Source of the DNA: Isoetes engelmannii
Taxonomy: Eukaryota; Streptophyta; Lycopodiopsida; Isoetales; Isoetaceae
Reading direction: 5' to 3'
DNA length: 23,711 nt
Assembly (NCBI GenBank): GCA_011763485.2
Contig: JAANSK020246387.1
Span: forward strand, 1-23,711
Part shown: positions 1-8,500 of the stretch, piece after piece
Layout of the letters: each line of letters opens with the position of its first letter
Numbering within the stretch: the first letter of the stretch is position 1
Position numbers and translations under genes: made by a program
The notes under the pieces: model-generated
Told to the model about the DNA's origin: nothing
What the model saw: only the letters and a program-made list of their open reading frames with translations
Databases searched by the model: none

Positions 1-179
1 TCAACTGAATCGAAAAATCGGGATATCTTTTCCCATTCTCCCTTTGGCATGCTAGCCACATTCTCAAAGTAGAAGTACGACCGACCAGAAATAGGCTGAT
101 GAAGCATTCTAGCCTTACAAACCTGTCCACGGAGGCCGTATCCCATCAACCCCATCAATCTTCCTTGACATGGTAAGTG
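1..179 (-). CDS. DRM: DRM-type DNA (cytosine-5) methyltransferase, one exon, runs off the left edge
   Basis: Read on the minus strand, this stretch is open to the window edge and encodes a segment with GLMGYGLRGQ, then SYFYFENVA, PKGEWEKISRFF and a final DSVE. This matches the start of the conserved C-terminal half of plant DRM methyltransferases, which I remember as YYENVA, PKGVW, ISRFL and VEPEFVDSK, just after the UBA domains. DRM enzymes add methyl groups to cytosine in the nucleus, guided by siRNAs (RdDM). The exon start at 179 is chosen because an in-frame stop lies just upstream and an AG acceptor (read as ct at 180-181) sits there; it is a guess within a few codons. The catalytic motifs would lie beyond the left edge. 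No UBA-domain exon is visible to the right, so this could be a fragment. A DRM3-like assignment is possible. Confidence 0.6.
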
Positions 180-241
180 CTTTCGTTATCTCATCAGTGG
201 CAAATTATACTTGTGCATCTGTAACTTATTATGTGGCAGAG

Positions 242-844
242 TCAACTCATGATTCCGAGGTGGGGGAGCTTGCCTGTCCGTCGTTGGGGCCTTAGGGACG
301 GCTGTGCGAAATTCCAAGTGCCTTCCGTGATGTCCCTCCAGATGTCTGTGATCAACCTCTCACTTGTAAAACCATTCAAAGAACTAGCTTCTAAGCGCTG
401 CTTGATAAAGCCATGAAAATTTTCCTGTTTTTGCAGAATGCCTTTGACATTTTTCTCTTCTCTTTCCATGGTTGCTAGCAATTCATCCAATGTTACATCT
501 GTCCAGATGGTTTCTTCCATGTCGTCATGATAGATTGCCGCTAGCAACTTCTTTTGCCTTAACTCAGGTCTGTCGCCTGTAAGCACAAGAAATAGTTTCA
601 GCAAAGCTATCTCTTTGTCTTCATCCCTACATAAAGAGAGCATCAATCTCCTCAATGAGACAAGCTGATTTTCATTTTTCCACATAGTATAACGCAAGCT
701 CTCAGTCTTTACTGCAAGCTGAATACCTTCTTTGTTTGGATCTGTATCAAACCAAAATCGTGTTTCTAAAATGTTTTCAAGAGTGAGACAACCATCAGCA
801 TCCAAAGTGCTTTGCTGAATACATATATCTTTTACATTTTCCAA
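242..844 (-). CDS. Unidentified conserved-looking protein, C-terminal open frame
   Basis: This is a 200-codon open frame on the minus strand, the longest in the window outside the spliced genes. I do not recognise the family. The residues look like a real soluble, charged, helical protein: FWFDTDPNKEGIQLAVKT near residue 30, then LCRDEDKEIALLKLFLVL, RPELRQKKLLAAIYHDD and a run rich in Glu and Lys (about residues 125-145). There are no membrane segments and no known catalytic motif. The frame begins without a good ATG (the first codon is TTG), so it is probably entered by splicing or is a broken exon. It ends 63 bp before the DRM-like exon on the same strand. A GC-type donor (AG then GCAAG) lies near its 3' end, so it could be an upstream exon of that gene, but nothing in known DRM proteins resembles it. 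Confidence 0.4.
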   Translation of the reverse strand: MENVKDICIQQSTLDADGCLTLENILETRFWFDTDPNKEGIQLAVKTESLRYTMWKNENQLVSLRRLMLSLCRDEDKEIALLKLFLVLTGDRPELRQKKLLAAIYHDDMEETIWTDVTLDELLATMEREEKNVKGILQKQENFHGFIKQRLEASSLNGFTSERLITDIWRDITEGTWNFAQPSLRPQRRTGKLPHLGIMS

Positions 845-1148
845 AAAAGAAGCTGAAATGCAGATTAAGCAAAGCTACTATAATAGCTCTCCAATCTATA
901 ACCTGTGGGCGATCTTTCTCTATGATAGCACATAAATTAATCTCATCACTATGCTCAATCCAAAGTTGAAAAGGACCATTTGGTTTGGTTTTTGTGGCTG
1001 GACATGTTTTCTCCATAACAATATGGTCTTCAATGATGTCCAATTGCTGTCCACCTAACTGTATTTGGTACCACAAAGGAATGCATTCCTCTACTGCTTC
1101 ATTTGCTTCATTTGCTTCATTTGCCAGCTCTATGACATCTCCAGTCAC
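795..1148 (-). CDS. Unidentified protein segment with an Asn-Glu-Ala repeat
   Basis: This minus-strand frame encodes a segment of good coding appearance: an acidic start with three NEA-type repeats, then IPLWYQIQLGGQQLDIIED, MEKTCPA, FQLWIEHSDE and CAIIEKDRPQVIDWRAIIVALL. The frame stays open upstream of the first ATG to about position 1240, behind a possible acceptor (ttttgtag), so the ATG is not a trusted start. The frame overlaps the 242-844 frame by 50 bp in a different phase. The coding-looking part stops near 860, where a ttcag acceptor-like site lies, so the two frames could be neighbouring exons or one exon with a break. I could not place the family. Confidence 0.35.
   Translation of the reverse strand: MTGDVIELANEANEANEAVEECIPLWYQIQLGGQQLDIIEDHIVMEKTCPATKTKPNGPFQLWIEHSDEINLCAIIEKDRPQVIDWRAIIVALLNLHFSFFFGKCKRYMYSAKHFGC
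1095..1121 (-). repeat. 9-bp coding microsatellite, three units
   Basis: Three exact tandem copies of a 9-bp unit (tgcttcatt on the plus strand) encode the Asn-Glu-Ala run of the minus-strand frame at 795-1148. The unit length is a multiple of three, so copy-number change would keep the frame. Confidence 0.9.
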
Positions 1149-1325
1149 TTGAGGTTCTGCCTCAAACTTTTCAAAATTCTGTTGCTTCTTCTTGTGTTGA
1201 TTATCCTGCCCAAATTTCTCTAGTACCAGAGCTCTTGGGAACTACAAAATGTAGCTTGCCAAATCTTTAAACACAAAGGATATTCTATAGTTAGCTTTAT
1301 ACATTTGGAAACCATATAATCCTTA

Positions 1326-1538
1326 TCAAAAGTAATCTCGGAAAGATGTTGTCCTCTTACAACATGCCACAAAGCCTTGTGAAATTAAGGACCAGGTCAT
1401 GTGACATCTCCAATCTTCATAGTTTTGATTGCTCAAAAACTTATCTTTCAGAGGAGCTACAATCTCATACAACCCTTGCCGAATCATCATAAACTCTCCT
1501 GATAGAGTGCTACACAAATCTAGCAGCTCTTTTGTCAC
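1326..1538 (-). other. Short open frame, possible gag-like or exon fragment
   Basis: A minus-strand frame beginning just after a ctgcag acceptor-like site encodes KELLDLCSTLSGEFMM, then LKDKFLSNQNYEDWRCHM. The NYEDW...M pattern is reminiscent of the N-terminal segment of plant copia gag proteins (DUF4219-like: NY, W, M spaced alike), and a copia LTR and primer-binding site on the same strand lie upstream at 2874-3072. The resemblance is short. An exon of the same unknown gene as 242-1148 is equally possible. I give no function. Confidence 0.25.
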
Positions 1539-1612
1539 AACTAAATTATTCTGCAGTTTTGGTCAGATTCTATGCTCCATACCCTGCAAATCCATTAGTC
1601 CAAAAGAATTAA

Positions 1613-2043
1613 GGGTAAATTGTAAAAATACCCCTATTTATTTACAAAATTGTGAAAATGCCCTTGTTATAGGGGTATTTTGGTTAAAATGATCCTACCT
1701 TTTGTTTGATAATCCAAATAAGATCATGTTCTTAAAATGAATTGTAGCTGAGGATGACATCTTTCCATCAAAGCTGAAATCATCTGAATGGGAGTTCGAA
1801 ATCTTAAGTTATGACTACGATTTGTTTGTGGTTAAGAAACAAAATATTTTGTGATTCTGGACTCCAATTTGGGTGATTTCAGGTTTGATTGGAAGATATC
1901 TTCCTCACCTACAATTCATCTGAAAAACATGATCTTATTTGGATTATTAAACAAAAGTTACGATCATTTTAATCAAAATACCCCTAAAACAAGGGCATTT
2001 TCACAAATTTGTAAATAAATAGGGGTATTCTTACAAATTGCCC
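1613..2043. mobile_element. Fold-back Mutator-like MITE, 431 bp
   Basis: The element is flanked by a perfect 9-bp direct duplication, AAGAATTAA, at 1604-1612 and 2044-2052. A 9-bp target duplication is the signature of Mutator-like transposons. The ends are inverted repeats: the left begins GGGTAAATTGTAAAAATACC and the right, read inverted, begins GGGCAATTTGTAAGAATACC. The match continues with few differences through nearly the whole element (arms about 1613-1802 and 1851-2043), leaving a short loop of about 50 bp. No transposase frame is present, so it is non-autonomous. If transcribed it would fold into a hairpin of about 190 bp, a possible small-RNA source. The arms differ at several percent of sites and the target duplication is intact, so the insertion is moderately old. 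Confidence 0.9.
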
Positions 2044-2052
2044 AAGAATTAA

Positions 2053-2873
2053 CGGCCATCAAGAACCCATTATCTTCATCTCCATAACAAACGCTGATAA
2101 CCTCTGTGTGCTTCGCCAAAAAAGGAGTCGCTGTCAACATGCAACTTAATCACTTTTGGAAAGACCAAAAATAGCTACCGCCTTATTTGGATCACCAGAA
2201 ATAGTCTTGACCAATCTTGTCCGCAATCAACCTTGGCCTAGCAAAAATATCCGACTCTTGGTTTCCTAAATCCGATCAGAATTTCAAGCATCAACCATCA
2301 CATACCTAATTCCAGTTACTGAATCGTCACATATCCGACTAGAAACTACAAAAGTCGATGTCTTCTCCAAACTCAGATCCAAGCAACACACTCCAGATCC
2401 AGCAGATCTTCACAAATCGTCAGATCCGACCAACCAAACAGAGCAAACCACAAACACAATGAAGCAGAGACGCGACGACTCCTTTCCTGCCAAATGTCAC
2501 AAGCTGCCGCAGATCGTCACATTACTCGTGCGCTTCCAGACTACAGAACTCCTCAAGCTTTCATTCTAGACCCGTTCTAGACCCGCAGCATGTTCTAGAC
2601 CCGTTCTAGACTAATGCTTGCACAATGCAAGAAAACTGATGCCACAAACACCAGATCCCAGTAATAAACTCCAAATCCGACCCTTCCACTTCTAGACAAA
2701 AAGTCTTGCAAGATTGAATGAATCTCTGCAGAGATTTTTCAAGCTATCCACGTTCTAGACCAATTCTTGCAACAAATGCAAGAAAAATCGATGCCAATTT
2801 CTCTGATCAGACCCGATACCAAGTTCTGAACCCACTTGCTATGCTCCTGCACTCATCTCATCCTGCATTCCTG
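2053..2873 (-). other. Leader-like non-coding DNA next to a copia primer-binding site
   Basis: No gene is visible here. On the minus strand the region follows directly after the copia primer-binding site, so it is probably the untranslated leader of that element, or it includes flanking host DNA. It holds a cluster of TTCTAGACCCG-like motifs (about 2564-2612, one more near 2755) and an imperfect direct repeat of the pattern TGCAAGAAAA..TGATGCCA (about 2625-2645 and 2776-2796). Confidence 0.35.
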
Positions 2874-3072
2874 GCTCTGATACCATGAAGAAACCCTGTG
2901 TGCATATGCTAGAATGAAAGAGATACACGAGATAGCTAGGCTACGAGTAAATTGGATGAGAAACTATAAAGCATGACTATGACTTTGTAGGAGAGCCATG
3001 TCAGCAACATACGTGGTATGCCTAGTCATCTAAGAGTAGTGACATGTCACATGCCATATTCTAACAGTAACA
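2874..3072 (-). mobile_element. Ty1/copia remnant: LTR with primer-binding site
   Basis: On the minus strand an LTR-like block starts TGTTAGAATATGG (or six bases earlier at TGTTAC, 3072) and ends in TTCA at 2886. It is followed at once by TGGTATCAGAGCC (2873-2885), the initiator-tRNA-Met primer-binding site typical of plant copia elements. The LTR is therefore about 181-187 bp. No matching second LTR is visible in the window, so this is an incomplete, broken fossil. On its upstream side lies LINE-derived DNA, which suggests insertion into that LINE. Confidence 0.7.
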
Positions 3073-3109
3073 AACGAATCCCCTCCTTAACATCCTCAGA
3101 ATCCAAAAA

Positions 3110-5215
3110 AAATTAGTGAATGTACATTCTAGTAAGTGCAGCTTATCCACTCCTTGAAATACAAGTGAAAGGCATACAAGTGAAGAGCATATGCGTGCCA
3201 AGTATCTAAGCCCCCAAAAGAGATCAATTGTATTGCGTTAGCCAGGTTCCTCCAAAAACTCTTTGTGTCTAGTTCTGCAATCATCCTCCCTCTTTTGCTA
3301 TGGAAGTTCACTTTTCTTTTCCCCTGTTGACATCCTCAATCCTTCCACAATGTTGGCTTGTTTCTTTACTTCTTTCATGCATTCCTAGGCTGGTTGCCAT
3401 AAAGCATGTCGCAGTCCTAGCAAATAGTCAACCACTGAATAAACAAATTGACCCGTCTTTTCACCTCTATACGAAGCCAGAAGTCTTCCATGGAGAGATA
3501 CCATTGTTAATGATCAAATCCAATGCTTCACAAAAGTGTACTTAATAGCGTCTGCTTCATTAACCTCCCATGTTTTCTTTTTCTAAGGTATCATTGTGCT
3601 TGATATATATTACTGCTAAATCATTAGGTGAACTATTCACATATATTTGGTTCGATTGGATTCCACCAGTTCATGCATTAAAATCTCCCACAAGCAAAAC
3701 CATTTTGATACAAAGAACCAAGTTTGAACGATGCTGCTAGCTGTTGATCACGATCTACTGAAGGAAAGTAACATTCTATAACAATTAAGTCTTTTTCATC
3801 AGCTAAATGGAAGAATGTATACAAATAGCTATAATAATCATGTCCTATATCTCCTCATATTCCAGACAAACAAACTTATCTAAACTGTTATGTATATAAC
3901 AAGCTATACCTCCATATGGCCATCCTTGTTTTCGTTTGTTGTTCCAAACAGAGTGTCTTATAGTCTTTGAGAATTGACATCCTATGTATTATGGTCCCAC
4001 ATTTCCATTGTAAAGAGAACATCTAATTGATTATTATGATCTAGAATTGTAAGACAACCCTGCAAACCATTCGGACCTCTAACGTTTAAGCAGCCAAACC
4101 TCTTGCAACAGGCTCAGGCTCTGTAGGATTAGTTGTTTGCCTAACAATTCCTATTCTTTCCTGTCTCTTATAACTTGCCCATTTATATGGCCCATTTCCC
4201 TTCTTTGACTTGCTCTAGTGATGCTCGACGGTTTGAGAGTTGAAGCCAAGTTTGAGTGTTGAAGGCAAGTCAAATCTTCACACATCCGGAAGCCTGTTCC
4301 TTTCAAATTTGGCCCTACTCTGAGCATTTCTACCTTGGATGATTCATCACTGCATTTCACTAAGATATGCATGTGCTTGCCTTCTATCCTTTTTCGTGTT
4401 CTCCATGCATCTAGTACACATGATTTAACGATTTCAAGCTGCTCATCACAGAATGTGCTTGCTAAATCCCCATTTACCCTTTTTGAATACCAATCAATCT
4501 TACCCGGAATGCTCTTTTTGTATCTCTTTCTCATGCTAGAATTGTCTGCACCTCCTTTAAATTTCCATTGATTCCAATATTTGTCTATTCGTTCTTTTCC
4601 AACTCTTCAACTCGTGCTGTTAATGCTTTCACACTATTTTGAAGCTAAGCAACTCTATCCTCTATTTGCGCTCCTTGAAGAGCTCTTTCCAAGCAGATTT
4701 GGTAAGGCAAAACCTTATGATTCCCTAGACTCAATGTTACTTTCACTTACCATCGAGCGCCTCCTCTTTTTTGTCTTCTATGAAACTTTCAGAACAGAAC
4801 AGAGCGTGGCGACATGTACTCTTAACCTACTAGAAACTAATCACAGCTGCATCTTATTAGCAAATTCATATTAAAAATGTTCAAAAGCAGCTGAAAATAA
4901 TTTTTTTTTTCTCGCTACCACACTATCTGATCCTCCAAGCAAAAGCTTCATCATTCTTGGTGCAAATTCTATCGAGCTTCGCCAGCTTTCTGTTCATCAC
5001 TTCCTTCCAATGAGAGTCACCATCATACAAGCCACAAAACCACAGGAGCTTACAAGGTTTTGCATCTGTACAGCGGCCAAGTGTCCACATTTTCTTATGC
5101 CACGTGGCGCAATTAGGGAGTCTAAAAAAGCCACGTGTGCCTTGCCGGAATTATTTTCAAGTCTCAAATGGGATTTTCTTGGAATTAAAAAACTTTTCTG
5201 GTCTCTAGTATTCAT
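3110..5215 (-). mobile_element. Decayed L1-like LINE: ORF1p-like region and endonuclease
   Basis: Read on the minus strand from about 5215 downward there is an ORF1 part and then an endonuclease. The frame at 4534-4151 carries HILVKCSDESSK, LRVGPNLKGTGFRMCEDLT and TRASQRREMG, which resembles the C-terminal domain of L1 ORF1p (VRF.D...K.KIL..A, then a .L..DLS step). Upstream, near 4580-4610, is a short coiled-coil-like stretch. The endonuclease follows over about 4105-3350: an N-terminal NVRG block, GGIACYIHNSL (about 3890-3925), VGDFNA (GDFNA at 3674-3688, the catalytic Asp/Asn motif) and a C-terminal SVVDYLL (about 3430-3450). A linker frame (3311-3129) starts SKRGRMIAELDTKSFWRN. Several frame changes and stops are needed to read it. 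No RT follows; the copia LTR at 2886-3072 interrupts or replaces it. Confidence 0.6.
4151..4534 (-). pseudogene. LINE ORF1p-like open frame
   Basis: This is the longest open piece (127 codons) of the LINE at about 3110-5215. It is basic (start MRKRYKKSIPGK) and carries the block described for the element: a strand-like HILVKCSDESSKVEML followed by LKGTGFRMCEDLT and a basic helix, typical of the nucleic-acid-binding C-terminal domain of L1-type ORF1 proteins. It has no zinc knuckle. It is probably only a fragment of the former protein and not functional. Confidence 0.45.
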
Positions 5216-5585
5216 ATATATAGGAAGATAGAAAATTACTAACGCAGCTACTTAAATCAAGGCTCTATTAAAACAGATAATGCCTCATCAAAATAGAGGA
5301 CTAGACTCAAAACTTTTAGTTGGTGTGCTTGATCCAACAGATTTCCTCTAGAATAAAAAGAGACTAGGTTTGATTTAGGTTTGATTTAAGTTGTCATAGC
5401 TTTCTTTAACACTTTTAACAAAAGCAAGATCAAACATCAAATTACCAAAACCTGGTGTCCCAACCTCATGGAATTTGTCACAATATTAACATTCACAATT
5501 TGCAACTTTATGTGCCAATTTTTTTCCTTCATTAGAGATTCATCATTGAATAATAAATTAGAAAAATAAATGACTCACAACTATG
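5216..5585. other. 3' flank of TIC236, nothing else seen
   Basis: This 370-bp AT-rich stretch lies just downstream of the TIC236 stop codon (minus strand). It should contain the 3' UTR and polyadenylation site, but I see no unambiguous signal beyond AT-rich runs. Confidence 0.4.
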
Positions 5586-8500
5586 TTATGATGTTGCAGA
5601 GTATTCAAAGAGAAGACGGTTGTCAATCGATGGGATTGAGGAGAACAATATACGTAATTTGTTGTTTAGCTGATAAATTAATGTCCACTGCGTGGCCATC
5701 TCAGACTCACGTAATTGTCGTACTACGGAAGCCTGCATCAAATAGAGAAACACGTTTCTGCATGATATATGGAAAAGAAACACTTTTTTCATGATATTTG
5801 AAAAGAGTATTAACTAGTATAAGGATTTCAAATATTATAATACGCTAAAGAACTTGGAAATGAATCTGATTTTTGACTCATAATAAACGTGCTGAGGAGG
5901 AGTCTCAGCTTATCATTTTTCAGCAAACTGAGCAAAGTCTTGCCACTTTGTAGAGGTGGATATTGACAGACCGAGTGTTAACCTTGGTAATTCAGAGGTT
6001 CAAATCTTCTGACCTACAGTCCACAGTCCTTGATGAGGCACCTATCTTTTATGGATACAGAGTTGTCAGGCTCAAGAAAATATACGGCTTTCGACAAGTT
6101 TCAGAGCATAAAGGACAAGACTCTATATATCACTTCCTGATAAGACACGAGAAAGCACAAAGAAGACGGTAGTACAGAGGGCAAGATACACAAAACTGAG
6201 ATAAACTTGCATTGATCAAGAAGCTATTTCCACATGAGTTTAACGTCTCTATTCTAACAAACTAACAAACTCTTTGGACTTACGTGACCATACTTGTGAT
6301 ACATGTATGGTGATACTTGTCACCTATCTAACAACCTAGCTAACCATTAACGCTTTAGTTTACTAACTCCAACACTCCCCTTTAACTTATCCTTTCAAGC
6401 ACAAATCTCCCCTTTAAGCTGATTCCTATTGGCTTTTAATACATGTATTCTGCAGTATCCTCATCATCTGCTATAGCCAAGTTGGAAATTTGAAGAGTAT
6501 CGGCATCTGCTACAGCATAGTGGGAGTGAGGAGTCCCCTTTTCTTTCTTTTCATCAGATACCCTTTCATCATTCTAACAAACTAACAAACTCTTTGGACT
6601 TACGTGACCATACTTGTGATACATGTATGGTGACACTTGTCACCTATCTAACAACCTAGCTAACCATTAACGCTTTAGTTTACTAACTCCAACACTCCCC
6701 TTTAACTTATCCTTTCAAGCACAAATCTCCCCTTTAAGCTGATTCCTATTGGCTTTTAATACATGTATTCTGCAGTATCCTCATCATCTGCTATAGCCAA
6801 GTTGGAAATTTAAAGAGTATCGGCATCTGCTACAGCATGGTGGGAGTGAGGAGTCCCCTTTTCTTTCTTTTCATCAGATACCCTTTCATCGGATCTATCA
6901 TTTTGACCATTTCTTGCCTTTCTTTTGTCACAATCTCTAGCAATGTGCCCAAACTGATGCCAGAAGTAACACTCAATCTTGGACATATCCCTACTGCCTC
7001 TTTCCTTAAAATTAGTAACCTTGTTGGAAGCATGTCCAACAAATGAGCTTCAGATCCTCCTACATTCTCTCGCTTAAGAATAACAACTTCTTGCAAGAAC
7101 CGCTGTTGTGCAACAGAATAATCAAAATGCTCCATATACCTTATGTTGGTACTTACTGTTTTGTATGCTGCTGGTAGAGCTAACAGGATGTCTTGAACGC
7201 TGCAATATAAGCCAACCCCCATGCTTCCATCTGCTTCAAAAATACCATAGACTTAAAATGTGCTAGCTTGGCCATCCGAATCTTCTCTTTTATCAGTCCT
7301 TGCTGAGGCATTACTAGAGAGTTGTCTCTTAAGAAAGGCCCAAAGCTCCTTGAACTCTATCGTTCTTTCAATCTGAGGCTGAATGGTAGGATCTACAGCA
7401 GATTGATAGTTGAAACTGGTAGATTCATTTCTGCTGCCCTTGCATTTTTTGTGCTGATAAAGTCTGCCTGAAAGACATCACCTAACTTGTTGAAGATGAG
7501 ATAGTGCTTCATAAACACCATTCAAGAATGATAATTTTCATTTGTCATCAATTGATGTATTCTGATGTGGTGGATTATGGACATGTTGACGATAGGAGCA
7601 GCAGTTATGCTGCATAAACATTACGCTGCCTTCTCTTCCAAGATCCAAGCTCCTCAAAACATTGCAGAATTACCCAGCCTTCTCTTCCAAGAAAACTGCT
7701 TGACACCAACACCTTTCTATTTCTGTGGCAAAACAAAAAACTGGAAGACCTTCTGGAATTTCCAAACCAAGAAAACAACTCTTGGATGACGTCACGTAGA
7801 CCTGCATTCCAGCCCGACCAAATCTCCGGCACTCCTCCTGCCTCAGGTTCCCCAACGGTACTTCTGCCTAACACGCATGCAATCCTGCATGCATGCACGC
7901 AACATGCAAACGACCCCAACAAACAAAGACAGTCTTCAAACTGCAGTTTCCTGCCTCGTGTTGCAGCACTCCTGCTCGCACCACAAAAACAAAGTTGACC
8001 AAGGAAGTCCTGCCAAAACCGGGATCTCAGCGACCACAAGTGCACTCACACTCTGCCTAGAAAGGCTCTGATACCATGACAAGAGACGAGAAAGCACAAA
8101 GAAGATGCTAGTGCAGAGGGCAAGATCCACAAAACTGAGATAAACTTGCATTGATCAAGAAGCTACTTATACATGAGTTTAACGTCTCTATTCTAACAAA
8201 CTAACAAACTCTTTGGACTTACGTGACCATACTTGTGATACATGTATGGTGACACTTGTCACCCATCTAACAATCTAGCTAACCGTTAATGCTTCAGTTT
8301 ACTAACTCCAACGCTTCCTTACCAAGCCCTTAGCAATTACAAAGATGTTTGGGAAGCTTCGTACTGTGTCTGGAAAGGATAACAGGAACCTGAATTTGGT
8401 CACCATGTTTTGTGGGCCTGACAGCTTGAGGACACCAGAAACAGAAAAGGCCAGAATACGAGGGCTTCTAAAGCCCTGTGTCAGACGTGTATACCCTCCT

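Larger units (their letters stand above)
6138..8313 (-). mobile_element. Small gag-only (non-autonomous) copia-type LTR element, 2176 bp
   Basis: This is a structurally complete fossil. It has two LTRs of exactly 237 bp (6138-6374 and 8077-8313), TG/CA-type ends, and a 5-bp target duplication CTTCC at 6133-6137 and 8314-8318. A primer-binding site TGGTATCAGAGC (minus strand, 8065-8076) lies inside the 5' LTR, and a polypurine tract AAAGGGGAG lies next to the 3' LTR. The inside holds only gag-like sequence (minus strand, about 7500-6880), ending in a zinc-knuckle-like segment near 6930-6975 and a Lys/Arg/Glu-rich tail; no protease, integrase or RT is seen. It matches the TR-GAG/short non-autonomous class. 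I count about 16 differences between the LTRs (93% identity), so an age of a few million years is likely. The coding part is broken. It sits in the last intron of TIC236, in the same orientation. Confidence 0.88.

Noticed and set aside
5570-5794. A plus-strand frame over the TIC236 last exon.
   Set aside because: It is the shadow of the minus-strand exon, whose sequence matches the family's C-terminus.
7870-7905. A CATGCATGC-rich patch that might be a regulatory (RY-type) element.
   Set aside because: It lies in the leader of the LTR element, and nothing links it to a host promoter.
7605-8045. A 146-codon minus-strand frame inside the gag-only element.
   Set aside because: It lies in the leader right after the primer-binding site and is Ser/Cys/Arg-rich without gag features; it is probably chance.
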